A stretch of DNA of 64,000 nt from Linum tenue (Eukaryota > Streptophyta > Magnoliopsida > Malpighiales > Linaceae): the NCBI GenBank assembly GCA_946122785.1, contig CAMGYJ010000006.1, forward strand, positions 48,814,066 through 48,878,065, in the 5' to 3' direction. The position numbers were made by a program, and so were the translations under genes. Shown here piece after piece: positions 44,425 through 56,702 of this stretch; the first letter of the stretch is position 1, and the number at the start of each line of letters is the position of its first letter. The notes beneath the pieces were generated by a model that worked only from the letters and a program-made list of their open reading frames with translations, was not told the DNA's origin and did not search any database.

Positions 44425-44680
44425 AATTAATTATAGGAGCGGTGCCGGGGTTTCACGAGAGATTCATTACGGTCCATTGACGTACAACAGCTATACCAGT
44501 CGGACGTCGATTTCATTGCCTGCCAACTCGGCGAGGTGTATATTTATTTAATTGGGGGACGCTTACGATGCTAGAAATGAGCAAATAGTTTTGTTTTGTA
44601 TTTTTTGAACGAAAATGTTGCTGTGACTTGACAGGAAATGGTGGTTTATACACGTTTGTTTTACTATGCGTGGTTTGTAG
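44425..44680. other. Phytocyanin upstream region
   Basis: No gene or repeat recognised between the promoter and the MITE that begins near 44683. Confidence 0.35.
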
Positions 44681-44682
44681 AG

Positions 44683-44937
44683 CACTTCTACTATATAGTA
44701 TTGGTGTTTTAATGTACAACTTGAAGTTGTACCATAAGTATAAGTTTAGGTTGTACCATAAAGAAATTTGTATAATTATGTTATGGTACAACTTTACAAC
44801 TTGAAGTTGTACCATCACATAAGGTACAAGTTTAATTTGTACCATAAAAGAATTTGTACAAAAAGTATAGATACAATATGAAGTTGTACCATAAAGGCAA
44901 AAACCTATAGCACCAATGTTATATATCACTGTAAAAT
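44683..44937. mobile_element. MITE-like element with internal 'acaacttgaagttgt' palindromes
   Basis: About 250 bp. The ends carry inverted 'ctatatagtattggtg' and 'tagcaccaatgttatatatc'. Between them are at least five copies of 'gttgtaccata' and two perfect palindromes 'tacaacttgaagttgta'. A target duplication could not be fixed. It lies about 300 bp upstream of the phytocyanin TATA box. Confidence 0.55.
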
Positions 44938-45780
44938 TCCTCGCGGTTTGTAATCTTTTCTATAATATGTATCTCCTTAAACATAGAGAAACTATTATTT
45001 TGTGCGCGTGTACGTAGATAACACATCTCATATTAGTGAATCACGTAAATTTATTTATTGTTTACTTTTTTATATTGCCGATTTTTCGATACGTTCTAAC
45101 AAAAAATATTCTCCATGTAGTATTACTATATATAAAGCTAAAACATAATTACTGTTACCTAATAATTCTACTACCATGCCTTACTGGAACCTTGCTGCTT
45201 GCCGACCCACGGGCGTGTGACACCTATTTTTCTCACCGATCAAGATTGACTCGCAGGTGGACAGCCTTAAAGGCTTAAAAGATTTTTCGGTTTCCTTAGT
45301 CAAGAGAGGGAGAGGTAAGGACGAACAAAAGGAAGATAGTGGTTTAATGAAATCTCTGCAATTAAATTTTATCATTGCATGTTATCCACTACTTAAGATC
45401 CACTTATCTCTGCAAAACGGTTTTCATTTCCTAAGCGTTTCTGTTTTGAACACTGTATTAGAAATCCTAACGTACCGATCGACATACTAGATATCATATT
45501 TTAAATGGTAAATAATTTTCGCTGTGTGAAACGATGGAATTAAAATTTTATTAAAAAATATCCTATCACTAGCTTTCTTGGTATAACTTTATATATGTTT
45601 TCATATTATTTAAGTAATGCTATATATCTAATCTAAAGGAACCAGTAAAAAGAAATCCCTAACAAACTTCCTACCCAGTATATTGATATTTTTATGCTGT
45701 AGACTGTAGGCGCTACTTCTAAATCTTAAATATTAAAGTTAACTTAATTATAATCAATAATTCTAATTTGACCCAATATA
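44938..45780. other. A/T-rich DNA, nothing recognised
   Basis: No repeat ends or coding motifs found. Short frames at 45036-45490 have no family likeness. Confidence 0.35.
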
Positions 45781-45784
45781 TAGG

Positions 45785-46272
45785 TGCTTTACGAACCAAG
45801 ATATTCGCGAACGGCTCGGTGTCGTACTCGATAAAAACGCGTTCGATTCAATAAAAGCTCGATTCGTTTATCAACGAGCCGATGTTGAGCTCAACCTTGT
45901 TCCGCTCGTGAGCCTCGTGAACTAGCTCGATTGGGTGGCTTGTTTAGTTAGTTTCATGAACTATCTCATTTTGAGTCCATGAGATGTCTCAACATTGTTA
46001 CTAACGAGCCAACTTGATTACAGTTTATGAGAAATTTTATCTATATCTTATGAGTTAGTTTGTTAATGATATATAAATCTTAGAGTTGAGCTCGATCCAA
46101 AATTTTGATCTTAATGATGAGCCAAAATTCAATAAATGAGTTGACTCGTGTTCGGCTCGACTCAACTCGTTCATAAACAAGCCGAGCTCGAGTTCGGCTC
46201 GTTTATAAATGAACCAAACCTAAACAAAGTAAATCTCGATTCGGCCCTGCTCATTAACAGCCCTAGTTGCGT
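45785..46272. mobile_element. Degenerate repeat with 'cgagccga' phrases, probably hAT-like MITE
   Basis: Many copies of 'ggctcg', 'gagccgagctcg' and 'tcgttcataaacaagccgag'. It ends 'tgctcattaacagccctag', the inverse of the 'ctagggctgttaatgagc' edge common to plant non-autonomous elements. The left end and TSD are not clear. Confidence 0.45.
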
Positions 46273-46301
46273 ATATTCATATTATCCTCAACGTTTTCAT
46301 C

Positions 46302-46332
46302 ATTATTGTTATTATTATTATTATTATTATTA
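46302..46332. repeat. (ATT)n microsatellite
   Basis: About ten units of att. Confidence 0.9.
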
Positions 46333-46559
46333 GTCATTAATTCTAATGCTATAGTTATTGGGTTTAATCATAGCCACAGCATGGGAATGGATTGTTTGAA
46401 TAGCGTGGTTTATGCCGCTGGGTTAGGTTAGCGGCCAAGTAAAACATGGCTGTGGGTTTGTGTTGTTGCGTTGGGTTCACGGTTTTTTCTTTTATGTACA
46501 CATGTGTTTATTTTATAATTTTGGCCTTATTATGAGTAGTAGCAATGTAGAATACCATT

Positions 46560-47100
46560 TGTTAAAGACGGATATTGAAATAAGAGCATACCATATGGTA
46601 TACCACCCTGTTGTACACAATGTTGAAAGTCGTAAATGACACTTCTACTATCATGTATTCCATCATCCTACAGTTTGGTATGTTCATACCACCATTGTAC
46701 GTTGTATACCATATGGTATGCTCTTATTTTGTGTGGTATTTTTTGTTCGTGTAATTTGTTCACCCATAAATTTGTAGATTCAATAGATCATGATGAACTA
46801 CTTCCTTCTATGCAAAAATTTGCAAAAACGACTTAAAAACAAAGAAGATACCATATGGTATGCAATTAGTAATGAGAGGTAAGAATTTTTTTCTCAAAAA
46901 TATTGACAATGGATTTCATTTTGTAGAACATAACGAACTCGTTCCATCTTTGCAAAAGAAAAAAAGAAATCATGGTTAAAACGAAGAAGATATGAATCGA
47001 TTAATAAAAATAAGAAAAATGATAATGTATTTAATTCTTTACTATTACATCTGGATTTTCTGAATTAAGAATTCAAATTTAGTTAATGATAATTCCGGAG
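46560..47100. mobile_element. Unclassified repeat with 'ccatatgg' palindromes, copy 2
   Basis: Inverted relative of 34250-35300. It includes 'gcaaaaacgacttaaaaac', the empty site corresponding to the MITE insertion at 34562. 'accatatggtat' occurs three times. Confidence 0.6.
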
Positions 47101-47585
47101 CCTAAAATTATACGTTACCCCTAAATTCACCGAAATACGGCAAAATTCTCTCCCTCTCTATATATTGTGATCAGAGGTGGCATTGAGTAATGCATGGGCA
47201 TATTGATATTCCATTTAGTGTCAGATAGTGTATCCTATTGTCTATGTAGACAAGCAAAGTAGTAACTTACACATTCGGTTTTCGAAAATTCTGAATCTAC
47301 AAGCCGTTGTTATCTCGATCTTCTTGTTGTTTTAACTTTCAGTTCATACTTTCTGAGGTGTTTATTTCTTGTTTTTCTGGCCCGTCCATTCGCGTTAGTA
47401 ATAATGAAATCAGATGAAAGAAACATACTTTGGCTAGTTTCGTTACGGTGAAATAATGATACGCTGACGGAAGGTATATGGTTGTAAAAAATATCAAGTT
47501 AAGAAGAGTCTTATGTAGCGTACAAAAATAAGTTTTTTTCGTTAATAAAATATGAAGTTGGGGGAGTAATTTAGGAACAAAACTT
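47101..47585. other. Non-coding, nothing recognised
   Basis: A/T-rich, no repeat edges. Confidence 0.3.
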
Positions 47586-47595
47586 AAGAGGGCTA

Positions 47596-47965
47596 GTTTG
47601 CAGCGATGGCAATGGGCCAGGCGGCGGTGAGTATTACTCCCGTAGGTACGAGACGGGTGGGTCTACCCACTATTACATGTTATTTAAAAAACTTATATGT
47701 AAAATTAAAGGAGAAACACTTTATGAATGAAAAATAGTAACAACAATAGAATGAGTAATTTGTCTAACTAGTTGAAAGATCAAGTGTAACTAGTTGAATA
47801 AAAGTTAGAATAGAAGAAATATGAATAGATATTATAAGAAATCGAGATAGCATGGGCCAAGATTGAGGTGGGGCAGGGCGGGTTGAAAGTAGATACTCAT
47901 GTCCCGCCCCGCGCTACTGTGGGTCGGTTAATAGCCTCCCATCATGGGTCAAATCAGGTAATACA
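47596..47965. mobile_element. Truncated relative of the hAT MITE at 10313
   Basis: Starts 'gcgatggcaatgggcc' (compare 'tagggatggcaatgggg'). It has GC-rich blocks at both sides ('gtgggtctacccac', 'gtcccgccccgcgctactgt') and an A/T-rich centre. The right end is missing or degraded. Composition and start suggest the same group; no TSD. Confidence 0.45.
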
Positions 47966-47984
47966 TGGCGGGACGCGTTCAACT

Positions 47985-48240
47985 AGGCTTCAAAGTATTC
48001 ATAGAATAGGTCATACCATTCAAACACTTCTCTTTGCATTGGTTTAAAGTCTATAATTCGACCTTTGGGTGTTCTCTGTGTTTTTGATGATTGGCTCGCT
48101 CTTTCATATCTCACGTTTCTTCCTAGTCCCTCCAACACAGTGCATACTTGATCCAGTAACTTCGTTCTACCCTCATTATCTTTTCTCCATTGAGACAATG
48201 TCATGCTAAAGTGTTTTTTTTTGGGGGGGGGGGGGGTTCC
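47985..48240 (+). mobile_element. Athila-like 3' internal end with G-run
   Basis: 'cagtaacttcgttctaccct...tctccattgagacaatgtca...taaagtg' parallels 54755-54830 and 52055-52110, where it leads to a polypurine tract. Here it leads to T9 then G14 (48223-48236), the likely tract. The minus-strand frame across it is a shadow. Confidence 0.5.
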
Positions 48241-49318
48241 ATGGTATGGCCTATTCTATGAATGCTTTGAATTCTAGTTGCATGCCCAAAATTCATGAAT
48301 TTAAAGGCTCCAAACATATGTGTGTGAAAAGTAGTAAAAATAGAAATCCCCCCGATATCGAGTCAATCAATCTAGGGTAGTACTCAACAATGACCAAATG
48401 ATAGAATTTGGGGGATTCATGCCAATATCAGCTCCCACCCTTGTAATTAGCTAGAGTAGTGATTAGGTTATTTTCTTAATCACTATTGTTGTTTGCCTAG
48501 ATAAAAAAACCTAAGTTGAAGGAACGGTACATCATGTGTATTCCTAACTTGTGCAAGCTTCATCCACCCAACCTCGTCCTCATCCTTGACACCATTTTCT
48601 TCTTCAAACACCTTTGCTTCTTCGCAAATTTTTTTCTCTCACTAGGAACAACTCATCATGTTCTTCGATGCTCACTTCCTCCTCTTCAACCTCTTTCCTT
48701 AATCCTTCTCCCTCTTCATCAAGCATATGTCGGATAGCAAGTTTCCAAGCCATGTATCTTCGATAAGGTCATCTTGCTCTGCCACCTTTGAGATTGGGTC
48801 TTCAAAGTTTTTCTTTGGAAGGGGAAGGCGTGAGAGTCATAAATGCACCACTCTTAGGCTTTGGTTGTGGAAATAAGTTTTCTTGGTATGAAAAATCATC
48901 TTGATATTCCTATGGATATGGTTGTTCTTCATGAAGGGAGGTGGATCATAGAACCCCGTTCCTTGGCTTCCTTCATCTTGATTACTCTATGAAGTATCGG
49001 AGTACCCCCATTCGGGTGTTGGTGGATAATCCCATGTGTTAGAGAAGCCATTGGAATTCATGATTCAGTATACAAACACACAAACGTTAAAAATAAAATC
49101 AAATAACATAAACAACCCTCCGAAGCGAAGAGTGGTTCAACAAAAACACATTAAGTACAAAAACAAAAGAAAACAACACAAAAACGGCTAAAATAAAAAA
49201 AACCAAAGTCTTTTACAGATAACCTAAAATGGTCCCCAGTAACGGAGTTAAAAACTTGACAATGTGGGGGATCCACAATCGGTGGCCTTGTGCTCCAAAT
49301 CATGAAGATCCATAACGT
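48241..49318 (-). other. Degraded element DNA, unassigned
   Basis: Minus-strand pieces read 'GFSNTWDYPPTPEWGYSDTS' and 'EDEDEVGWMKLAQVRNTHDV' with many stops, which looks like decayed gypsy coding or linker sequence. I cannot name the domain. Confidence 0.3.
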
Positions 49319-49334
49319 CTAGCTAAGGACTCTA

Positions 49335-49362
49335 AACAAGCACTTGTTGGGAGGTAACCCAA
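49335..49362 (+). other. Athila post-coding motif, second occurrence
   Basis: 'aagcacttgttgggaggtaa' followed by 'cccaag', as at 21118. It marks a plus-strand Athila-like fragment ending here. Confidence 0.55.
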
Positions 49363-49729
49363 GTAGGTTTGTATTTCGGTTCCTTATTTTTCTCTTTTTG
49401 TGTGTGTGTACTAGACCCAAGTGTGTGACTTTTGAATGATCAACGTGCTCATGGTTGAAGTGTTTTCGTCGATGAATGTCTTTTGTTTGATTTTGGGGCA
49501 CGATTGAATCGATCGAGTTTGAAAATTGGTGAAATCCCCTGTTTCTGCACATATCATGGTTTTGGTGTGATGTTCAACGTCTCAAACCGTGAAGACTATA
49601 ACCAAAGCGTAATGTAGACATGGATTCTGCCAACGGTTCAAACAACACAGTTTTCATGTAATGTTACTAGGCACAACCTGTGATACTAAATGTACCATTA
49701 TGTCAGCCCAAAACCCACCATTACCGTGA

Positions 49730-49888
49730 AGTCAACACCAAAACCTAAGTGAAGGGAAGTTACTACATAGAGAAGAGAGATACTGCAGTAAGAATCTTCA
49801 GATGATCAGTCTTCAAGTCCAGGCTCGTTCCTTGAGCTTCCAAGGCGAAGAAATCCTCCAATTCCACTCCAAGAATGCCCTCAAATCG

Positions 49889-49925
<37 letters not shown>

Positions 49926-50483
49926 GTTCGTCCCTTGGGTGTTTATGATCTAAAACCCAGCTCTCCCCCTCCAAAAACGCACAAAACATGCTTTTAACGG
50001 CCTGCGTTCACGACCCGGTCGGGTATTTTGGGTACCCTGCCGGGTATTTTTGGTTCACGACAGGGGGGCCTTTTGATGCTGTCAAAAATACCCTATCAGA
50101 TTTTGGTAGGGTATTTTGCATTTCCGGGTCCCCTTTCTTTGATTCTTCGTTTCTCCCTCGTTCGGACTCCAAATCAGGTGCCGTTTGATCCCAGATGCTC
50201 GTAGTCTCGTCCTCTTTCTTATCATTACAAGCTTACATGATTATCTGGTCACAAACTGAGGTAGAAATCCATTCTTCTTCAAGTCATGCCCGAGTTTCTT
50301 CCCCCGAGTCGCCAATTGATCTCTGATTGTCTTGAAACTTGCGCCTATGCTTCACTTTATGTGCTAGGACCTGAAATGTGACAAAGGAATAAAAACTAGC
50401 ATAAAATAGGCCAAAGAAGCGATAATGAAAGCTTAAACTATGAAGAAACAAAGGGGAAATCATGGGCAAATATCAAGTCATCA
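49730..50483 (-). mobile_element. LTR fragment, family-2-like, minus orientation
   Basis: The right end '...gcaaatatcaagtcatca' and the 'agagaagagagatac', 'tccaagaatg' and 'tgttcacgacc' phrases resemble solo LTRs at 22498 and 61310. It is directly followed by a polypurine tract on the minus strand (50484-50498), so it is a 3' LTR of a minus-strand element. The left limit is unclear. It contains (CT)n at 49890-49922. Confidence 0.55.
49890..49922. repeat. (CT)n microsatellite
   Basis: About 16 CT units inside the LTR fragment. Confidence 0.95.
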
Positions 50484-50950
50484 AATCCCCCCACACTTAA
50501 CCTTTTGCTTGTCACCAAGCAAACCTAACTCAAACCAATGCAGCTCTCCAGACCTCTATAGCAACAAGCAACCTCGATCGTTCTTAGAGGATTTTCTGGA
50601 TCATTTAGCAGCTTACGAGGTCAACCGACGCACAAGTCATCTACAAGCTTCTTCGACGAGAACGCTAGTCTCGAGTCGGCATCATGGCAAATAGTGTTAA
50701 AAGGACCAATGAATCGTGGACTCGCATTTTTAAGGTGCTCCATTTTCTTCTTGAAGATGGTTGGACCCCTTTTCTTTCTTTTTTTTTCTTGTTTTTCTGT
50801 TTTTTTTTTCTTTTCAAGGGTTCCAACCTGTTTTTTAGAAAATGGGGGCTCTCACCTAGCAGAGGTTTTGCGGAAGCCCGACTCTTACCGGCTATGCCAG
50901 GCTGCAATCTCAATAGCCATTTCTCATCCACGATGGCTCCAATTGCTCAA
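50484..50950 (-). mobile_element. Gypsy 3' internal region with polypurine tract, minus strand
   Basis: On the minus strand 'aagtgtggggggatt' (50484-50498) precedes the LTR start TGATGACTTG. A long A/G-rich stretch opposite 50767-50817 follows inland. No coding motif is recognised. Confidence 0.5.
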
Positions 50951-50952
50951 CC

Positions 50953-51760
50953 TTGATGAGTCGATCTATTGAGAGCTGTGCTTGGGATTTCTACTCCACA
51001 TTTGTGCACGTGCAGTTCAGGCTAGGTGGAGTCCATCATATGATAGTGTATGACACCCTAGCTCATGATTTGGGGCTCCATAGCGAAATCATGATGATGA
51101 CGGAGCTGGCTGACAACAGAGGTGTGAACCCCCAGCCGGTGTATGATTCGATTTTCCTCCTAAAGTATAGAGAGAACTATTTTCGAGCGAGTCACTCCAG
51201 GGTGACTCAGTTCAGGCCCCAATGGAAGATCCTTCACATGCTGCTGACCCACTCCGTGGTCCAAATTCTGCTAGCTTAGGGATTGATTGCGCTCCGAGGG
51301 ATGGTGGCACTTCACACGATGGGTCGACCGCGAGAGCCTCTCCATGTGGGAGCAGATGTGGCAACAACTTTCTTGAGGATTTTGGGCCACCCAAGAGTTT
51401 ATACAATGCATATTGACCCCGTTGTCACTCGACTCGCTAGATACTTTCTAGTGGACACCACCATCTGCACCTTGGTTGGGAGAACAAAATCTTCTTGGTG
51501 GAGACACTCCACAACGTGAGTCTGGTTCACATCGTGAGAGGCTTCGAGTACATCGATGGCATTCGACCCTCTTCCATGTTCAACCCAGTGTTTGAGGAGG
51601 GTCCAGAGCCATGCCATCGAGCTCCACCACCATGCCGACGTGGTCAGGCCAGTGCTTCATCATCATGAGGAGCCAGTTCTTCATCCTTTGGAAACTTTGT
51701 GGCTTGAGTCTCTACCCTTGAGGATTAGTTTGTCGGCGTTTCATCCAAGATAGCAAGAGA
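50953..51760 (+). pseudogene. ATHILA ORF1-type domain, fragment
   Basis: The plus-strand frame 50953-51279 ('SIESCAWDFYSTFVHVQFRL...IVYDTLAHDLGLHSE...') fits the Athila ORF1 domain described from Arabidopsis ('ATHILA ORF-1 family'). A TAG at 51277-51279 follows. The next part ('GRPREPLHVGADVATTFLRI', 'RLARYFLVDTTICTLVGRT') continues with shifts to about 51520. The family has no known enzymatic motif. Upstream it abuts the minus-strand fragment without a recognisable start; downstream it leads into a plus-strand polypurine tract. Confidence 0.6.
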
Positions 51761-52101
51761 GCCTGTCACGCCCGACGACATTCACATCACTTGGCGAGGA
51801 GCTGGTCCGTGCTCAGGGCATCGTCTTCCAGGACATTAAGTGGCATCCTTCACTTCCTCGCTAGGAGTAGTCACCACTTGAGTGTTGAACTAGTCCCATT
51901 TTGTTGTTTTTCTTTTCTCGTGATATTGTGATTGTGTAATAAACTCTCCTCAAGCAACCATGTGTTTATATTTTTGTGTTTGTTCCTTGTGAACCTCTCT
52001 CTTCTCGAAAATGGTCCATCTCCAGTTCGACCTTCACTAGCCAATGATTTGGTATCTTCGTTCCACCCTTATTCTTGCTCCATTAGGGACAAGGTCGTGA
52101 T

Positions 52102-52114
52102 GAAGTGTGGGGGG
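52102..52114 (+). other. Polypurine tract of Athila-like element
   Basis: 'gaagtgtggggggtg'-type tract directly before a TG that fits an LTR start. Preceded by 'ctccattagggacaaggtcg', the conserved lead-in seen at 48190 and 54799. Confidence 0.6.
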
Positions 52115-54090
52115 TGTGTACATATATTTGTGTTTGACGTCTGAATAATGAGTGTGAATGGCTTATTTGAATGTTGTGGAGCCTTGTGATTGCCAAATTT
52201 CTACAATTTGAGGGTTCCAAGCACTTGTGCATGACTGATTGATTGATGGTTGATATTGAGATGTGTTTTGTAACCTAGATTCTTGCTTAAATTTAAAATT
52301 TTAGGGGTTATGAACAAAGTTATCCCAATCATGATCTTGCTCAATGTATTTTGTATCATTTGATGATTACGATACTGTGCATTATGGGAGTAGTGTAGTG
52401 CTTTGGAAATTCTTGATAATGGGAGGCTTTAGTTCTATTTCCTCTCAGATTGTGAATGTGTTTGTTATGGAGGTTAGGACATGTGTGTGAGACTCCCCAA
52501 TTTTGGACTACAAAAAGTTTTGCACATTTTGAAAATTAGGAGCTCACCATGGAGTCCTTTACTTTTCACACATTTTTCATGAGTCCCCCAGTGCACGCAT
52601 GAAGATATGGAAGTAAATTTTACGCAACTATGATTAATTTTTGGGCATCACCGATGATTGATAGTGCATACCATTGCTATTTTCCTACAAGTTGTACAAG
52701 TTTGAGTAGGTTTGCTTAGGGATAAGTGAACATTCAAGTGTGGGGTAGTTTGATTTGGGATAGATTATACACTTTATACCTCTTGCATTGTGACATTTGA
52801 TTTGGTTGCACCGTCCTTGGAGATATTTTACTCTAGCTTTGATCTTGTTTTGACATATTTAAGACCTTAGTAGGTAGAATGGGCGATAGGATAGAAAGTC
52901 AGACAAAAAAGGTAGCAAAATGGAAACAAGTGAAAGGGTCATGACCAAGCAGAGATTGTTACAAGCTGCAATTGTGAAGTTGATGCGGAAACCATGAAGA
53001 TTGCAAACTTCTAGGAGCCTTCGTGTAGTTTGATGGATTGTTAGGATCACGGTCACAGACCATGAATTCAGAAGCCAACCCGTGAAATATTTAAATGAAA
53101 CAGCACATTTTATGTTGAGATCGCGGTTTCATTGCATACTTCACGGGCGTGAAGAGCAGCCGTGAAGTATGCACTCACACGCTATATAGAGGAGAGTGAG
53201 TTGAATTTGAAAATGAGAGTTATAGAGAGGGAATTGAGAGTTGTTCTTCTAATCCATAGAGAGCTACAAGCAAAGAAGAGTTGAAGGTGAATTTAATCTA
53301 CCCAAGGAAATTTGATGGAAGATTCCATCTCCAAGCATCCATCCCAACAACTAGGAAGAGGACAAATTACTTTCTCATATATTTTTCTACTATTCTAGTT
53401 GTTGTTTCTCTCCTAGCTATGGAGTAGTTCTCCTATTCACTTGGATGTTATGAACCCTAGCCTAGGATGTTGTAGATTGTAGTTTGTGAACTCTTTGTGT
53501 TGATGGGTATTGTGATTTATATATTGATTGAGGGATTTTCATGCAAATTGAGTGTTCTTGATCAAATCCCTCAATTTTGGGGCCAATTGACCTAGGAGGG
53601 AGAAAATCCCCTAAGAGCAATTTGGGTCACTCCTCAATCATCACAGAGTATCGATAATTGTTTTGATTGGTGACTCAACGTTGTTCCGGGTTAATCTCCT
53701 AGGGAGTGGAATTGAATGCCTTGGTTGTATTTTGCAGTTGTGTGGTACGCCCCACCGATTGGATCTATTAAGTGGGCTAGGATACACGAGAAGAGGGTGT
53801 CCTAGCTATTTCAGATCTCCTAACATTATATAAAATTACGTATTGCATTAGAGTATCACATTCGCATCCAAGGAGGGGACTGGGGAGAATAACATCCGAG
53901 TGAAATTTTTTTGATTGAATTCAACATCATTTTAATTGCTTTCTTGTTTAGTTCATTAGGTTTAACAACAATTCAATTGCTAGATGACTTGTAGATGACT
54001 GAAGTAAGGGTATATAGATCTCCCGACTGATATTTAAAATACTTACTCTATGCTACCCCCGATTATAGGTTACACTTGGTCTATGTTTGT
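52115..54090 (+). mobile_element. Athila-like 3' LTR, diverged from family 1 (approximate ends)
   Basis: Starts TGTGTACATATA after the polypurine tract. It contains 'ttcacgggcgtgaagagcag'-type hairpins (53130-53175), TATA 'gctatatagagg' (about 53181) and 'tagctatggagtagttctcc'. It also has 'gatgactgaagtaagggtat' then 'cccgattatagg', in the same order as LTR family 1. The end near 54090 is uncertain because no CA plus TSD was found. Confidence 0.6.
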
Positions 54091-54103
54091 GATTGAGTTG
54101 TAG

Positions 54104-54583
54104 TTGAGCGAGGTAGCCCTTCAAACTGTGCTTGAAAATATAGTTGGGAAAGTGAGAGGAGAGGTTGCAGAAGATAAAATAAGCATCAAAGAAGAGGAAG
54201 AACTTGATTGTTCCAAAGGGGAAGAAACAATTTTGAAGAAGGAAGGGAGGTTGAGGATACAAGTGGTGTCCGATCAATGGACGAGGTCGGGGTGGATGAA
54301 CTTTCAACAAGTTACAAGTGGCAAGCTATCCACCCGACTCTTTTCCAAGCCTAGGCCAAACCATCATCCATCCCTCTTGCTGGATGCCATGTGGTCAATC
54401 CATGATGTCCTACATGGTATGGGGCAAAGAGAGAGAGAGAGAGAAAAAAAAGTGCTCTCATGGGTGGAGTCTCAATTCTTACCAAGTTCACAAACCATCA
54501 TCATCATTGCCACACGGAATGGTCGTGACTTCAGACTCCACATCACCAATGAGAACCTCAAATTAAAGGAGGATTTGGGGTAG
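54104..54583 (+). pseudogene. Unrecognised ORF in Athila-like internal remnant
   Basis: A 159-residue open frame, acidic/Lys-rich at the start ('EDKISIKEEEELDCSKGEET'), followed by 'WTRSGWMNFQQVTSGKL' and a 'QREREREKKV' stretch from a (GA)n run. It lies between the diverged LTR and a region matching Athila 3' internal DNA. It may be a decayed gag or linker piece. No family recognised. Confidence 0.3.
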
Positions 54584-54649
54584 ACCGAAACTTGAGCTTC
54601 ACTGTCTGGCTCAAGACGTGAAAGAGGTGTTTATTGGAACGCAGCCGCT

Positions 54650-54857
54650 TTGGTTTTAAATTCAATAATTTGACCTTTGGGGAGCTTACGTTGTTTTGGA
54701 TGTTGGATTGCTCTTCCGGAGCTCACTCGTCCTCTAGTCCCTCCACCATCATTCTCACCTAATGTTGTAACTTCATTATACCCTCCTTATCTTTCCTCCA
54801 TCAAGGAAAATGTCGTTCTTAAGTGTGTGTGTGGGGGGGGGGGGAGGGGGGGGGGGT
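54650..54857 (+). mobile_element. Athila-like 3' internal end with G-rich tract
   Basis: Parallels 47985-48240 ('caataatttgacctttgggg', 'cctagtccctccaccatc' type phrases, 'taccctccttatctttcctc'). It ends in G12-A-G11 (54833-54856), an overgrown polypurine tract. Confidence 0.55.
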
Positions 54858-54869
54858 TATGCGGTCACA

Positions 54870-56334
54870 CATCAAGCTTTACATTTATAAACTCGATTGT
54901 CGACAATACTAGCTAACCCAATCTAGGACAAGATCACCCTAGATCGGCGAAGTTGCATAGTGGTGACCGAGGTCGTATTCCAAGGGTCACGGTATCCTAG
55001 GCTACTTAGGCTTCATCGTTATCTAGTCAACCTATTATTTAGCAGGTGGGCAGTTGACGATTACTAACTTAGAGATCATTAAAGGAGAAGAGGTACTTTG
55101 GGGTAACTCCCTCTCCATCAATCTAGGTTCTCATGAAAATGACTAACTATGTTGGGTTTGCAGGATGAGGTGCGGAACTCGCTAAAGTGAGGGGTTCAAT
55201 GATTACGCTGCCTCCTAGTACGCTCCTAGAGACCCATTGTCATCTCAGGCAAAGCTCACTTACTAGGGAATGCGTGTTAGTTCCTCTCAATATGTTCAAC
55301 CAACCATGCACAATAAAGCGATGGATCGATAATGCATGCATTATCTATATCATTGTCTCATGAAGGAATTCCTCTAGCAGGGGTTCGGTCCCCTTGTCCA
55401 CTAAAAGAAATCTTAAGATCATTCATCTAACTTTAATTATCCTTAAGGTGCTCACGAGTCTAACCCAAAAATTTCCACCTAGTTCTGTAGATTAGTTGTA
55501 GGCTAGTAGAGAAGAGTTGGGAGACTAACCCAAGCATAATAAAGCATAAATGAAGCATATAATCACTGAAGTAAACAAATCCATTCTCAAACCCTAACAA
55601 AATTATATCTGCATTCAAAAACTAAATCTAGGGTTTGGGGTTTTAATTCCTAGTACCTTAGAGGACTACCCAATGAAAGGGTGGAAGAAAATACAGGTAG
55701 AGAATAGAAGAAAACTTGCAATAGAGAGATGTCCTACCTCCTTGACTCCTCCTTCTCTTATTCTCCTTCCTTTGAATTCTCTCTCTAACCTTGCACTATA
55801 ATAAAAAATCTGCCAAATGTCAATCTATTCAAGGAGAGAAGTCCATTATTTATAGAATTTTGAGGACATAGGCATGTTCACGGGAACAATGCAAAATATT
55901 GCGGCTGTGATCTTTTGGGAGCAAGGCGGTGATCTTGAGGGTCAATGTTTATGCCTTGCTTAAGATGGGATTTGCGGCCTGACGTCATGGTCGCAATCTG
56001 GGATGTCACGGTTGCGATCTTTATCGTGGGCACAAATGAAGAGAATCGCGACTCGACTGTGGAGACTCTCTACTCCTTCCTTTGTGGCTACACCTCAAGT
56101 TTGTACCCTTGGCACCAGAGTTGTGGCCATGATCTTAGAGCTGAAGGTTGCGATCTTGGTGCTCTAGTTCACGCCCTCTTTTCATGGTCGTGATCTTGGC
56201 TACTTTGGATGTGATCTCCATTTTGCCCCTCTTTATACATTTGTCCCCTTTTTTGGTAACTAAATTGTTCATATCATCTAATACACGCTAATATTCTCTG
56301 AGGAACGAAATAAGGTTATATTTGGCAATATATC
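54870..56334 (-). mobile_element. LTR-like segment, minus orientation, interrupted by copia element
   Basis: Has the order of family-2-type LTRs ('cgttatctagtcaacc', 'agagaagagttgggag', 'ctccttcctttgaattctct', 'ttcacgggaac'). If DNA resumes after the copia element at 63862-63950, the LTR ends '...ggtgctatca' followed by a minus-strand polypurine tract. Continuity across the insertion is inferred. Confidence 0.45.
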
Positions 56335-56684
56335 TGTCACAACATTTCTTCTACATATCGGGTAATTGGAGGATTCGACAATGCAAGAAACAAAAGCACA
56401 CACACACGACACACAATTTACGTGGTTCACTAACACAGTGTGTGTTAGTTAGTCCACGGGCAAAAGAGCCATTTCACTATACTTCAGGGAAATACAAATT
56501 ACAGAGGAGTATGAGAAGTATTTCTAGTACTTCTTCTAGGTCAAACCCAAATCCAAAATGGTAAAGGAAAATCAGTTACAGACTAGGCAAAGAACACGAA
56601 CCAAAATAACATTGAACCCATACACCATGAGTCGGGGGCGTCGTGACTTCCAGTCGTAGCGCCTGATAGTCTGATTCAAGTTAC
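56335..56684 (-). repeat. Copia LTR (3' LTR of the minus-strand element)
   Basis: 350 bp, TGTCACAACA ... CAAGTTACA as read on plus. On the minus strand the polypurine-rich 'aaggtggagattttttta' (56685-56702) lies just before it. Confidence 0.85.
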
Positions 56685-56702
56685 ATAAAAAAATCTCCAC
56701 CT

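Noticed and set aside
47983..48204. 73-residue minus-strand frame
   Set aside because: The plus strand matches the 3' internal ends of Athila-like elements at 52.0 and 54.7 kb, so the frame is a shadow.
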